64,000 nucleotides of DNA, taken from positions 1 to 64,000 of the forward strand of contig JANQFL010000108.1 in assembly GCA_028277845.1 (NCBI GenBank), given 5' to 3'. Source of the stretch: Sneathiellales bacterium (GTDB lineage: Bacteria; Pseudomonadota; Alphaproteobacteria; JANQFL01). Each line of letters starts with the position of its first letter. Within the stretch, counting starts at the first letter, position 1. Positions 42,361-52,100 of this stretch are shown piece by piece. Position numbers and translations under genes: made by a program. The notes under the pieces are model-generated. The model saw only the letters and a list, made by a program, of their open reading frames with translations. It made no database searches and had not been told where the DNA came from.

Positions 42361-43362
42361 ATGAGCATGATTGAAAAGGCTGTGGAACGGCTGAATAAGC
42401 CCGGCAAGAACAGCCTCGTCGAAAAGGCTGCGGAACGGCTCGAAGATGAGATCTTGCGGGGCGATACCTCCGAGACGGGCGTCATTTCGCCCGACGGTCA
42501 TGCCGATGCTGTCGTCGAAAACCCGGAAGAGGCCGCCAGCGAGGCCGCGGTTGCCGACACCGTTCCCGAGGTCGAGCCGGAAAAGGCCGAGCAGCCGCCG
42601 CCGGAGGAACGTACTCAGCAGTCCAAGCGCCGCATTGACATCGATTTCGATCACCTGTCCAAAGCGGGATTTGTGACGCCGCAACGCATGCGCACGCGCA
42701 TCGCCGAGGAATATCGCGTCATCAAACGGCCCCTGCTGCAAAAGGCCTTCGTTCGCGGAGGCAATGCCTTGCACAACGGCCATCTGATTTTGGTCACGAG
42801 TTCCCGTCCTGACGAAGGAAAGACGTTCACCGCCATCAATCTGGCGATGAGCATCGCCTCCGAGCGTGATTTGACCGTTTTGCTTGTCGATGCGGACTTC
42901 GCCAAATCGGGCATCGGCAAGACCTTGAATATCGAAGCCGAAAAAGGGCTGTCCAATGTCCTCACCGACAGCAGCCTGGACTTGTCCGACGTCATGATTC
43001 GGACCAACTTGCCGAATTTGTCCATCCTGCCCTCGGGTCCGGCCGATCCGTTTACGACGGAGCTGCTCGCCAGCGACCGCATGGGCCGTTTGATCGAGGA
43101 TATCGCCGCACGGTATTCGGACCGTGTGATCATCTTCGATTCGCCGCCTGTGCTCGCCAGTTCCGAACCGGCGGTGCTGGCGACGCACGTCGGGCAGGTT
43201 TTATTTGTCGTCGAGGCCGATGAAACGGGTGAAAGTGCAATTCGAGAAGCGCTTGACCTTATTAGTTCTTGCAAAAACATCGGTCTTGTATTGAATAAGA
43301 CCCAATCTAGGATCGGTTCCGAGCTTTTTGGCTCATATTATTACGGTGAGTCTCGGACCTAG
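42361..43362 (+). CDS. XrtA-associated tyrosine autokinase (BY-kinase)
   Basis: Cytoplasmic BY-kinase of 333 residues. An acidic N-terminal linker precedes the kinase with Walker A SSRPDEGKTFTAIN, Walker A' LLVDADFAKSG and Walker B RVIIFDSPPVLA. The C-terminal tail FGSYYYGESRT carries the tyrosine cluster for autophosphorylation. It belongs with the separate Wzz protein encoded just upstream (TIGR03018-like). No stand-alone tyrosine phosphatase is in the window; the only candidate domain is in the ATP-grasp fusion at 26721. Confidence 0.94.
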   Translation: MSMIEKAVERLNKPGKNSLVEKAAERLEDEILRGDTSETGVISPDGHADAVVENPEEAASEAAVADTVPEVEPEKAEQPPPEERTQQSKRRIDIDFDHLSKAGFVTPQRMRTRIAEEYRVIKRPLLQKAFVRGGNALHNGHLILVTSSRPDEGKTFTAINLAMSIASERDLTVLLVDADFAKSGIGKTLNIEAEKGLSNVLTDSSLDLSDVMIRTNLPNLSILPSGPADPFTTELLASDRMGRLIEDIAARYSDRVIIFDSPPVLASSEPAVLATHVGQVLFVVEADETGESAIREALDLISSCKNIGLVLNKTQSRIGSELFGSYYYGESRT

Positions 43363-43396
43363 CGCCTCAAATTGGTTGGGGGGGATACGTCGGCCC

Positions 43397-44851
43397 ATGG
43401 GCCTGTGTTTACGACAGCACATTGCGATTGCGTCTGCGGGGATTATCGCAGGGGTATCCGGCTCCGCTATTCTGACGAACCCGCTTTGGGCGCAGCAATG
43501 GCGCGTGACCCCGTCCCTGGGCGTCAATTCCACGTTTTCCGACAATATCAACGGTGCCACCGACGGTAATGAAGAGTCCGATCTGGTGCTCACCGTTACC
43601 CCAGGGATCTCGGTCAATGGCGCGGGCGGCCGCATCTCGTTGGATTTCTCCTACAATCCCAGCTACCTGTATTACACGCAGGGCAACGGCGAAGACGAAT
43701 TTCGGCACAGATTGCTGGGCCGCTCCAAAGTCGAATTGATCGAACAGTCGGTGTTTGTCGAAACGCAGGCGTCGATCAGCCAGCAGTTCGTCGATAGCGC
43801 AGCGGGCGTTACCGATTCCGCCGATGTTCTGGATTCAAACAATCAAACCCAGGTCATCACATTCAATATCAATCCCGAGTTTCGCCACCACTTCGGTACA
43901 TGGGCGGAATCGGTCACCAACTACAATTTCAGCTTCACCCATACCGACTCCGATGCGGTAACGAGCACGGATTCGCAATCGGCGTCGTTCGTGTTGTCGA
44001 GCGGCGAACGATTCACGAGTTTCAAATGGGACGTTAGCACCAGCCGTTCGAAAAGCGGTGAAAACAACGAGCGGTCCAATTACCGGGCCAATGTGGAGTA
44101 TCCGTTCAACCGACACATTTCCGCGCTGGCGGGCGCCGGTTACGAAGTGTTTGATGACGATTCCCTGAACAGTGAACCGGATGGCATCATCTGGAATGTC
44201 GGTGTTCGCTTGAATCCCGGCCCGCGGACCCAGTTTACGGCCAATTACAACGACCGCTTCGACGATCAGTTCTTTTCATTCGAAGGGTCTCACAAGTTCG
44301 GCGGCAACACGAACGTCAATGTGTCCTATACGACCAATCTGACGACGTCGCAGGGTCAACTCGGAGAGGAACTCGCCAACACGAGCACAAATACCAGCGG
44401 ACAGATCATCGACCCGAGCACCGGCCTGCCGTTCGAGGCCGGTGATTCGTCCTTTGGATTGACGGACAATACGTTCAAGCAGCAACGCTTCCAGGCTTCG
44501 GTCAGCGGAGGCCGCAAGAGAAATTCGTATTCCCTGCAGGCTTTTCTCGAAACACGGGAAACGGATGCCACGGGCGCCGACGAGACTGTTTTCGGGACCA
44601 GTCTTCGATTTTCACGCAAACACACGCGAAAAGCCAATTCGTCCGTCTCCTTTTCATACCGTAATACGGACTTCGGCACCGTGGACGGACGGGAAGACGA
44701 CTTTTTTACAGCGTCGGCGAGTTTAAGCTATCGAATATTCACAGATTTTAATGGATCTGTGGCATACAATTTTTCGAAGCGTAGCTCATCCGTGGATTCA
44801 AACGATCTGACATCGAATTCGCTTACGGTGAGTTTGCAGAAAACTTTCTGA
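43397..44851 (+). CDS. PEP-CTERM system-associated outer-membrane beta-barrel protein
   Basis: 484-residue secreted protein rich in alternating strands and aromatic-ended repeats, ending in a terminal phenylalanine (SLQKTF) as in outer-membrane barrels. The start at 43397 gives a signal peptide with cleavage near NPLWAQ and has a G-rich ribosome-binding site; an earlier ATG at 43328 overlaps the kinase gene and is less likely. WRVTPSLGVNSTFSDNI and later barrel strands fit TIGR03016. It may form the outer-membrane exit for the polymer. Confidence 0.9.
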   Translation: MGLCLRQHIAIASAGIIAGVSGSAILTNPLWAQQWRVTPSLGVNSTFSDNINGATDGNEESDLVLTVTPGISVNGAGGRISLDFSYNPSYLYYTQGNGEDEFRHRLLGRSKVELIEQSVFVETQASISQQFVDSAAGVTDSADVLDSNNQTQVITFNINPEFRHHFGTWAESVTNYNFSFTHTDSDAVTSTDSQSASFVLSSGERFTSFKWDVSTSRSKSGENNERSNYRANVEYPFNRHISALAGAGYEVFDDDSLNSEPDGIIWNVGVRLNPGPRTQFTANYNDRFDDQFFSFEGSHKFGGNTNVNVSYTTNLTTSQGQLGEELANTSTNTSGQIIDPSTGLPFEAGDSSFGLTDNTFKQQRFQASVSGGRKRNSYSLQAFLETRETDATGADETVFGTSLRFSRKHTRKANSSVSFSYRNTDFGTVDGREDDFFTASASLSYRIFTDFNGSVAYNFSKRSSSVDSNDLTSNSLTVSLQKTF

Positions 44852-44861
44852 AGGCGTTCCC

Positions 44862-45920
44862 ATGTACACCGGGTATTACAAGCTGACGGGCCGCCCGTTT
44901 CAGCTGAGCCCTGATCACCGATTTTATTTCGATAGCCGGAGCCATAAGAAGGCGCTGGCGTATTTGATTTATGGTCTGAATCAAGGGGAAGGCTTCATTG
45001 TCGTAACCGGCGACATCGGTGCCGGCAAGACCACACTGGTGGCGCACCTTCTCGCCCAATTGGATCCTGCGAAATTTGTGGCTGCAAACGTGGTCACGAC
45101 CCAGTTGAGTGCCGGCGATATGTTGCGGGTCGTCGCGGCGGCGTTCGGTTTGTCCCAGGAAGGGGCGGACAAGGCGACGGTTCTCAAACGAATCGAAAAC
45201 TTTCTCATCGATTGTCACAAAAGCGGTAAACGGGCCTTGCTCCTGGTGGACGAAGTACAGAATATGCCCATCGATGCGCTCGAGGAACTCCGCATGTTGT
45301 CGAACTTCCAGTTCGAACAAAAACCGCTGCTTCAAAGTTTCCTGATCGGGCAGCCGCAATTCAAACAGATCATTGCCGATCCCCACCTTGAGCAATTGCG
45401 CCAGCGGGTCATCGCCACCTATCATCTGGAGCCGCTCGACATCGCTGAAACCCGCGCCTATGTGGAGCACCGGCTCAAGAAGGTCGGGTGGGAAAACGAT
45501 CCGCTGTTTACCGAAGACAGCTTGCGCGCCATTTTCGAAGATACCGGTGGCGTGCCGCGCCGCATCAACACCCTGTGTTCCCGGCTGCTCCTTTACGGGT
45601 ACTTGGAGGAATTGCATCAGATCGATGCCGAGACCGTACAGGAAGTGGTCAAGGACCTGATGCAGGAAGGCGCGCACACCAGCGGCAAGGCCGTGGATCC
45701 GACGCAGGAGGACGAACAGGCGCTGCCACCGAAATCGGCCCGCCAGTCCAATGGTAGCAACGGTTCCGGGCAAGGCGATGCCGATGCCGACGGGTCGGTG
45801 CTCGAGCAGCGGGTCGCCGTTCTGGAAGAGTATGTCCGCGCCCATGACAAAACCATCTCCCGTGCGCTTGATATCGCGGCTCAGTGGCTGGAAACCAATG
45901 ACGACGCGGGGATCGAATAG
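44862..45920 (+). CDS. XrtA-associated ExeA-like ATPase
   Basis: 352-residue AAA ATPase (TIGR03015-like). The N-terminal YYKLTGRPFQLSPDHRFYF is typical, Walker A is TGDIGAGKTTL and Walker B ALLLVDEVQNM, with a sensor-like arginine region in PRRINTLCSRLLL. The C-terminal 100 residues are low-complexity followed by a short helix. It starts 10 bases after the barrel gene. Role in export or assembly is inferred from its constant presence in these loci. Confidence 0.94.
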   Translation: MYTGYYKLTGRPFQLSPDHRFYFDSRSHKKALAYLIYGLNQGEGFIVVTGDIGAGKTTLVAHLLAQLDPAKFVAANVVTTQLSAGDMLRVVAAAFGLSQEGADKATVLKRIENFLIDCHKSGKRALLLVDEVQNMPIDALEELRMLSNFQFEQKPLLQSFLIGQPQFKQIIADPHLEQLRQRVIATYHLEPLDIAETRAYVEHRLKKVGWENDPLFTEDSLRAIFEDTGGVPRRINTLCSRLLLYGYLEELHQIDAETVQEVVKDLMQEGAHTSGKAVDPTQEDEQALPPKSARQSNGSNGSGQGDADADGSVLEQRVAVLEEYVRAHDKTISRALDIAAQWLETNDDAGIE

Positions 45921-45933
45921 CGTGGACCGGGCG

Positions 45934-46869
45934 ATGCGGCAGCCGACAGGGGACGGCGGTCAATCGGCTCCCCAATCTCTTGGCCGGGCAAAGGGACATG
46001 CCGAAACGGCGCGCGTCGTCAATGCGATGTCGATCGACATCGAAGAACATTTCCAGGTTGGCGCGTTTGAAAACGTCATCGATCCATCATCGTGGGACCG
46101 ATTGGCCTCTCGTGTCGAAGACAATACGGATCGCGTGTTGAAGCTTTTCGACAACGCCGGGGTCAAGGCGACTTTTTTCACGCTTGGCTGGATCGCCGAG
46201 CGGCACCCGCAACTTGTTCGCCGCATTGTCGAACAAGGCCACGAACTGGCGAGCCACGGCTATTCTCATGTCCGTGTCACCAATCAGGATGCCCAGGGGT
46301 TTCGCGCCGATGTCCGCAAAACCAAACAGCTTTTGGAAGATGTCGGTGGCGTCGCCGTGAACGGCTACCGAGCCGCCAGTTTCTCCATAGACGACAGCGT
46401 ATTGTGGGCGTTCGAGGTTCTCGCGGAGGAGGGATACCGCTATTCCTCCAGCGTCTATCCGATCCAACACGATCATTACGGCATGCCGTCCGCGCCGAGA
46501 CGGCCGTTTTATCCGGACGGCAAAGACGGCATCAAGGAGGTCCCCATTACGACGTGGGACCTGCTCGGTCGGACGCTGCCGTGTGGCGGCGGAGGGTATT
46601 TCCGGCTGCTGCCATACGCCTATTTCCGGACCGCCTATCGGCGTCTGAACCAGCGTGATCGGCAGTCGTGCGTCTTTTATTTCCATCCCTGGGAAGTCGA
46701 TCCGCAGCAACCCCGGATCCCGGGGATCGGCGCAAAGGCGCGCTTTCGTCACTACATCAATCTCGACAAGATGCAGGCGCGTCTGACCCGGCTTCTGTCG
46801 GACTTCGCCTGGGACCGGATGGATCGCGTCTTTCTGGAAGGCGGTTCGGCCAAAGCCGGAGCTTCCTGA
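45934..46869 (+). CDS. XrtA-associated polysaccharide deacetylase
   Basis: NodB-type deacetylase of 311 residues (TIGR03006-like). The metal site is given by MSIDIEEHFQ (Asp-x-Glu) and ELASHGYSHVRV (two histidines); GYRAASFSID and the late YFHPWEVDP are family motifs. It would remove N- or O-acetyl groups from the glycan. No clear signal peptide is present. The ATG at 45934 follows the ATPase stop by 13 bases, a GTG at 45922 being an alternative. The stop overlaps the next start (TGATG). Confidence 0.93.
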   Translation: MRQPTGDGGQSAPQSLGRAKGHAETARVVNAMSIDIEEHFQVGAFENVIDPSSWDRLASRVEDNTDRVLKLFDNAGVKATFFTLGWIAERHPQLVRRIVEQGHELASHGYSHVRVTNQDAQGFRADVRKTKQLLEDVGGVAVNGYRAASFSIDDSVLWAFEVLAEEGYRYSSSVYPIQHDHYGMPSAPRRPFYPDGKDGIKEVPITTWDLLGRTLPCGGGGYFRLLPYAYFRTAYRRLNQRDRQSCVFYFHPWEVDPQQPRIPGIGAKARFRHYINLDKMQARLTRLLSDFAWDRMDRVFLEGGSAKAGAS

Positions 46870-47906
46870 TGACGTCTTCGGTCACGGTTCAGCCGCTTCG
46901 TGACAATGATGCGGATCGTTGGGATGCCTTTGTCGGTCAACAAGCTGACGCGACGTTCTTCCACCTATCGGGGTGGAAAGACGTCATAGAAAAATCCTTT
47001 GGCCACAAGACACACTATGCCTACGCCGAACGCGCAGGCGAAATCGTCGGTGTGCTGCCGCTGGTTCATGTGCGCAGTTTGATCTTCGGTAATTCGCTGT
47101 CTTCATTGGCTTTTGCCGTCTATGGCGGGTCCGCGGCCGTGGACGAGGAAAGCCGCGATGCCTTGGACCATTGGGCGGTGCAATTGGCCCAATCCCTGAA
47201 GGTTCGGCATCTTGAATACCGTTCGATGCAACACGTCCGTCCAAGCTGGCCTTGCAAGGATAAATTGTACGCCACATTCCGCAAGCAGTTGTCCGAAGAC
47301 CACGATGTCAACATGAAGGCGATTCCGCGCAAGCAACGGGCCATGGTGCGCAAGGGGATCAAGGCCGGACTGGCCAGCGTAATCGACGACGACGTCGACC
47401 GGATGCATCACGTCTACGCCGTCAGCGTGCGCAATTTGGGCACACCCGTTTTCCCGATACGGTACTTCCGCGCCTTGAAGGAAACGTTCGGCGATGCCTG
47501 CCAGGTTCTGACCATCGAGAAAGACGGCGATGCCGTCGCCAGTGTCCTCAGCTTTTTTTTCCGCGGCGAAGTGCTGCCCTATTATGGCGGCAGTGTGCCC
47601 GAGGCCCGACCCTTGGCCGGAAACGACTTCATGTACTGGGAAGTCATGCGGCGTGCCGTCGAGCAGGGTTGCACGGTCTTTGATTTCGGGCGCAGCAAGT
47701 TCGATACCGGCGCGTTTGCGTTTAAAAAGCACTGGGGATTCGAGCCGACCCCTTTGTGCTATGAATACCGGCTGTTCGGGACCGATGACATTCCCGACGT
47801 CAATCCGCTCAATCCCAAATACCGCTTGTTTATCGAGGGCTGGAAGCGCTTGCCGCTTCCGGTGACCAAATTCATCGGACCCATGATCGTCAAGAACCTG
47901 GGTTGA
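46869..47906 (+). CDS. XrtA-associated FemAB family protein
   Basis: 345-residue FemAB-like acyl/aminoacyl transferase (TIGR03019-like). FFHLSGWKDVIEKSFGH and VGVLPLVHVRS form the first GNAT half; the basic helix RKQRAMVRKGIKAGL and the C-terminal FDFGRSKFDTGAFAFKKHWG are hallmarks of the exosortase-associated group. It overlaps the deacetylase stop by one base and abuts the next gene, so all three are co-translated. Possibly adds an amino acid or acyl group to deacetylated amino sugars. Confidence 0.93.
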   Translation: MTSSVTVQPLRDNDADRWDAFVGQQADATFFHLSGWKDVIEKSFGHKTHYAYAERAGEIVGVLPLVHVRSLIFGNSLSSLAFAVYGGSAAVDEESRDALDHWAVQLAQSLKVRHLEYRSMQHVRPSWPCKDKLYATFRKQLSEDHDVNMKAIPRKQRAMVRKGIKAGLASVIDDDVDRMHHVYAVSVRNLGTPVFPIRYFRALKETFGDACQVLTIEKDGDAVASVLSFFFRGEVLPYYGGSVPEARPLAGNDFMYWEVMRRAVEQGCTVFDFGRSKFDTGAFAFKKHWGFEPTPLCYEYRLFGTDDIPDVNPLNPKYRLFIEGWKRLPLPVTKFIGPMIVKNLG

Positions 47907-49136
47907 ATGGCCGTGGCCGACCTGCTGTATCTCGTCCACCGAATCCCCTATCCGCCAAACAAAGGCGACAAGATTCGCTCATGGAACATCCTGCGTCGGC
48001 TGGCCGAACGCTATCGGGTCCACCTCGGATGTTTCGTCGACGACGACAACGATTGGGAGCACATCGAAACCGTCAAGGCGCTTTGCGGCGATACCCGGTT
48101 CGAACGGTTGACGCCGCTGACCGCGAAAGCGCGGGGTGCACTCAGGTCTCTGAGCGGATTGCCCTTGTCCGTCGGCTATTACAAGACCCGCGCATTTACC
48201 GATTGGGTCCATCAGACCGTACAAAAAAACCGCATCGACCGATGCCTGATCTATTCCTCGCAAATGGCGCAATATGTTTGCGGGCCGGAGTTTTCGAACA
48301 TGCGCCGGGTCATCGATTTCGTCGATGTGGATTCCCAGAAATGGCGGCAGTACGCGTCAATGAAGCGGTGGCCGGCAAGTTGGATCTACCGATGGGAAGC
48401 CGAAGCACTGCTCGGCTACGATCGCCGGATCGCCGAAATATTCGACGCCAGCGTGTTCGTATCCGATGCGGAGGCCGAGGTGTTTCGCGGCCTGGTGCCT
48501 GAGTGCGCCGCATCGGTTCATCACATGTTCAATGGCGTCGATCTGGATTTCTTCGATCCCGACGCCGCATTGAATCCCGTCGGATTGGATAAACAGGCAT
48601 CCCTGGTCTTCACCGGTGCCATGGACTATTGGGCCAACGTGGACGCGGTAACCTGGTTCGTGTCCGATATCCTGCCGATCGTCCAGCAACACGTTCCGTC
48701 GGCAACATTCTGGATCGTTGGCAGCAATCCCACCGCGGAAGTCCAGGCACTCGGCAATGCACCCGGTGTCACGGTAACCGGGCGCGTGGCCGATGTGCGG
48801 CCCTACCTGTCCGAAAGCCGCGCCGTCGTCGCCCCGATGCGTGTCGCGCGCGGAATTCAGAACAAGGTCCTGGAAGCGATGTCCATGGCGAAGCCGGTGA
48901 TCGCCACGAGTGATGCGGTGGAAGGCATCGCGGCCGAGAGCGGCCACCAACTGTATGTTGCGGATACGGCGTCGGATTATGCCGAAAGGGTCATCGCCGT
49001 ACTGCAGGAGCCCGAGAATGCTCGGTTGCGGAGCAATGCACGAGAATTTGTAGCGCAGCGATTCAGTTGGAATGCTAATCTCGGCGTGCTGGATTCGCTA
49101 CTGGATGGCGTGTCGGGGGCGTCGAATTCGCCTTAA
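47907..49136 (+). CDS. XrtA-associated glycosyltransferase (TIGR03087 type)
   Basis: GT4-like glycosyltransferase of 409 residues. LLYLVHRIPYPPNKGDKIRS at the N-terminus is diagnostic of the PEP-CTERM/XrtA glycosyltransferase family; VIDFVDVDSQKW, FTGAMDYWANVDAV and RVARGIQNKVLEAM follow. It begins immediately after the stop of the FemAB gene. It would add a sugar in the repeat-unit assembly. Confidence 0.94.
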   Translation: MAVADLLYLVHRIPYPPNKGDKIRSWNILRRLAERYRVHLGCFVDDDNDWEHIETVKALCGDTRFERLTPLTAKARGALRSLSGLPLSVGYYKTRAFTDWVHQTVQKNRIDRCLIYSSQMAQYVCGPEFSNMRRVIDFVDVDSQKWRQYASMKRWPASWIYRWEAEALLGYDRRIAEIFDASVFVSDAEAEVFRGLVPECAASVHHMFNGVDLDFFDPDAALNPVGLDKQASLVFTGAMDYWANVDAVTWFVSDILPIVQQHVPSATFWIVGSNPTAEVQALGNAPGVTVTGRVADVRPYLSESRAVVAPMRVARGIQNKVLEAMSMAKPVIATSDAVEGIAAESGHQLYVADTASDYAERVIAVLQEPENARLRSNAREFVAQRFSWNANLGVLDSLLDGVSGASNSP

Positions 49137-49218
49137 ATGTAAGGTGTTGGAAACCACTTCGTTGCCATAGTGGTTGTGTCCCCGTGCAGCGCGCGAAGGG
49201 GTTTTCGGGAGTTATGTC

Positions 49219-50832
49219 TTGTCGGACACGGTGACCAGATTGAAGCGTTCGGAGACCGGCGGTGCGCCGGTGCCCGCGGGCTGTCACGGTACCGGGTCGC
49301 AGGATAGTACCGGGCTGCCCGATCCTTTGGACACCAGGATGGTGGCGTGGTCGACTGTCTGTGTTGCCATTGCAGCCGTGCTGTTCGTGTTCGCGGACAC
49401 GGTCGTTGGGGCGGTCGACAAGTGGTACAACACGCGCAGCTACAATCACATTTTCTTCATACTGCCGATTTGCGGTTATCTGCTGTGGGAGCGCCGGCAG
49501 TTGCTGGCACGGTTGGCGCCCAAACCGTCTCTTGCCGGGATCGCCGTGGTGGCGGCGGGAGCGCTGGGCTGGCTGCTCGGGGAAACGGCGGGCGTCAAGT
49601 TCGTGCAACAGTTCGCCCTGGTCATGATCCTGCAAGGAATTTTTCTCGCCGTGTTGGGCTGGGGGGTGGTCCGCCGCATGGCGTTCCCTTTGTTGTACTT
49701 GGTATTCCTGGTCCCGTTCGGGGATTTTCTGGTGCCCAAGCTGCAGGACATTACGGCCCAGTTCGTCGTGCGCGGCCTGCAGATGATCGGAATTCCGGTG
49801 TTCCTCGACGGTATTTTCATTTCGATACCGTCGGGCAACTTCGAAGTGGCCGAGGCTTGCTCGGGTTTACGCTTTCTCACGGCGTCCATCGCGCTGGGCG
49901 TGCTGTTCGCCAACATCATGTACCGTAGTTGGTGGCGGCGCGGTGTCTTTTTTGTACTGACCCTGACGGTGCCGATCGTCGCGAACGGTCTTCGTGCCTT
50001 GGGGATCGTTTTGCTGGCCCATTATTCCGACAATCAAATCGCGGTCGGTGTCGATCACCTCGTTTATGGCTGGATCTTCTTTTCCTTCGTCACAGCCATT
50101 CTGTTCGGCCTCGGCATGACGTTCCGTGACGGTGGCGTCGATCATGCCAACAACCATGTGAGCGAGCGCTTCGCGCCCGGCAGATCCTCGGCGATCGTAG
50201 GTTTTGGGGTCATTGCCGTTGCCTTGGCCGGTTTGTCTCCGGCCTACGGTGCCTATGTCCATCAGCGTCTCGCCGACAGCCGGGTCACGACCGAGCTTGC
50301 GTTACCCGCCGGTTTCTCGAATTGGACGCCGGTGCACAAGGACTCGTGGCAATGGCAACCGGGTTACCTTGGTGCCGACCGAAACTACCATTGGCAGTTT
50401 CGTGAACCGGGTACCGGCCGCACGGTGGACTTGCATGTGGTGTTCTACCGCTATCAGCGCGATGGTTCGGAAGTGGTCAATTCCACCAACCGACTTGGCG
50501 ACGGCGGGTGGCAATGGGTCAGCAACGGCGTGGTTCAGGCGCGCGTCGAAGGTCACATCATGACCGTTCCCGTGTCGCGTCTGTCGAAGCTTCGGTCGAA
50601 ACGCGTGGCGGCCTATTGGAATTGGGTCGATGGACGTACGGTGACCAACCCGATCGTTGCAAAAGCCTTGCAGGTCAAGGCGGCTTTGCTGGCCGGGCAG
50701 GCTTCGGCGGCGGCCGTGGTCGTTTCCGCGCCCTATTTGGATACGCCAAGAGAGGCGAACGATGCCATCCAAGCCTTCCTATTGTCCGCCAAGCCGCTCG
50801 GGGCGCAGCTCGAATCCATTACGCGGGAATAG
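49219..50832 (+). CDS. xrtA: Exosortase A fused to EpsI domain
   Basis: Membrane transpeptidase-like sorting enzyme that recognises PEP-CTERM proteins. About eight helices carry the conserved catalytic residues: C214 in EVAEACSGLRFL, R259 in ANGLRALGIVLLAHY and H280 in GVDHLVYGWIFF. After the exosortase domain (to about 310) a helix leads into a periplasmic EpsI/DUF3485 domain (about 330-537), the fused form seen in many XrtA loci. No ATG precedes the first helix; the TTG at 49219 with GGGAG at 7 bases is the best start, with TTG 49174 and GTG 49231 as alternatives. Confidence 0.94.
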   Translation: MSDTVTRLKRSETGGAPVPAGCHGTGSQDSTGLPDPLDTRMVAWSTVCVAIAAVLFVFADTVVGAVDKWYNTRSYNHIFFILPICGYLLWERRQLLARLAPKPSLAGIAVVAAGALGWLLGETAGVKFVQQFALVMILQGIFLAVLGWGVVRRMAFPLLYLVFLVPFGDFLVPKLQDITAQFVVRGLQMIGIPVFLDGIFISIPSGNFEVAEACSGLRFLTASIALGVLFANIMYRSWWRRGVFFVLTLTVPIVANGLRALGIVLLAHYSDNQIAVGVDHLVYGWIFFSFVTAILFGLGMTFRDGGVDHANNHVSERFAPGRSSAIVGFGVIAVALAGLSPAYGAYVHQRLADSRVTTELALPAGFSNWTPVHKDSWQWQPGYLGADRNYHWQFREPGTGRTVDLHVVFYRYQRDGSEVVNSTNRLGDGGWQWVSNGVVQARVEGHIMTVPVSRLSKLRSKRVAAYWNWVDGRTVTNPIVAKALQVKAALLAGQASAAAVVVSAPYLDTPREANDAIQAFLLSAKPLGAQLESITRE

Positions 50833-50947
50833 GTATTGCCGCCGGAACGGAATGCATGGCCGAGCCACTTACCCGACCATGGCGCGGAAACAGCGCGGAT
50901 TTCCGGCGCGGGCCGGTGTTGAACAAGGCAGGGAATCCGTCAAAATC

Positions 50948-51808
50948 ATGTCGGACACCGAGGCAACGGCGACGGAGGGCAACAGGACGGCAAATGACAT
51001 GACTGTAGGCGCGCGCGCACGTTCGTTGGTTTCGAAGGCATCCATGCCGGTGGCCGCCCTGGTGTGCGGGCTGATGGCGCCTGCGCAGGAGGCGTCGGGG
51101 CAAACCCTGCCCGATACCTTGAAACGGGTGAAACCAAGCATCGTTGGCGTCGGTACTTATCAGGCGCTTCGCAGGCCGCGGGCAAAGTTCCTCGGCACCG
51201 GTTTTGTTGTGGCCGATGGCCGGCACGTCCTGACCAATGCCCACGTCGTCAACAAGGGGTTGGACAGCAAAAACAACGAACGCATTGCCGTTTTCATCGG
51301 CACCGGACGGAACACCAAGCATCGGCTGGCAAAAAAGGTCGCTGTCGACCGGCAGCACGACGTCGCATTGCTCAAATTCGAAGGCGCGGCGTTGCCGGCG
51401 CTCACGCTGGGGCGTGATGAAGACGTGGAAGAAGGCCAACAGATCGCTTTTACCGGCTTTCCCATCGGGTCCATACTCGGATTGTATCCGGTGACCCATC
51501 AGGGCATCATTGCGGCGCGGACCCCGATTGCCATTCCGCGTCAAACGCCGGGCCAGTTGGATGCGGTCGTGGTCAACCGGCTGCGGTCACCGTTTCTCGT
51601 GTTCCAGCTGGATGCGACGGCTTATCCGGGCAATAGCGGCAGTCCCCTGTACGATCCCAAAACCGGTGTGGTCTGGGGGATCGTCAGCAGCGTTTTCGTG
51701 AAGCAAAGCAAGGAAAACGTTCTCAAGGATCCGAGCGGCATCACCTACGGCATTCTGATCCGGTATGCGCGGGCTCTCATGACCCGCGCCGGACTGGCAA
51801 AGAAGTAG
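50948..51808 (+). CDS. Trypsin-like serine protease (S1C/DegP-like, no PDZ)
   Basis: 286-residue exported serine protease. The triad is H99 (TNAHVV), D138 (RQHDVALLKF) and S230 (YPGNSGSPLYD). A signal peptide is seen after MTVGARARS (cleavage near EASGQ); an alternative start at that methionine (50999) would give a standard-length signal. No PDZ domain follows. Being last in the exosortase operon, 115 bases after xrtA, it may process or quality-control PEP-CTERM proteins, but this is inference. Confidence 0.88.
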   Translation: MSDTEATATEGNRTANDMTVGARARSLVSKASMPVAALVCGLMAPAQEASGQTLPDTLKRVKPSIVGVGTYQALRRPRAKFLGTGFVVADGRHVLTNAHVVNKGLDSKNNERIAVFIGTGRNTKHRLAKKVAVDRQHDVALLKFEGAALPALTLGRDEDVEEGQQIAFTGFPIGSILGLYPVTHQGIIAARTPIAIPRQTPGQLDAVVVNRLRSPFLVFQLDATAYPGNSGSPLYDPKTGVVWGIVSSVFVKQSKENVLKDPSGITYGILIRYARALMTRAGLAKK

Positions 51809-51863
51809 TCCTTCGTTGCCGCGACGTTTCCGGCCAAACGCCAACCGGTCAAGTTGCGCCGGA

Positions 51864-52100
51864 TTACTGATCGCCGGCGGCGGGGGCGATATCTTGCACG
51901 GACTCACCCTGCTGATCGGTCACCTCTACGTCCGAGGGGCCGGTGATCGAGGCAATCATGCGATCGCCAAACTGTAGGGCGCCGTAAATGGCCACGAGGG
52001 CGAACAGCCACCCGACGAGCGCGCAGCCGAACCAGACCAATAGTGCTCTGCGGGTCGACAACGGCCTCCTGGCCGGTTTATGCGGGTTTCTGCGAACCAT
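51864..52100 (-). CDS. Small single-pass membrane protein (paralogue of 15525-15650)
   Basis: 78 residues: a basic N-terminus (RRNPHKPARRPLSTRR), one membrane helix (LVWFGCALVGWLFALVAIYG) and an acidic tail (PSDVEVTDQQGESV). The first half is clearly homologous to the 41-residue product at 15525-15650. The start at 52100 is preferred because homology begins just after it. Function is unknown. It sits convergent to the protease, between xrtA and the PEP-CTERM gene. Confidence 0.7.
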   Translation of the reverse strand: MVRRNPHKPARRPLSTRRALLVWFGCALVGWLFALVAIYGALQFGDRMIASITGPSDVEVTDQQGESVQDIAPAAGDQ

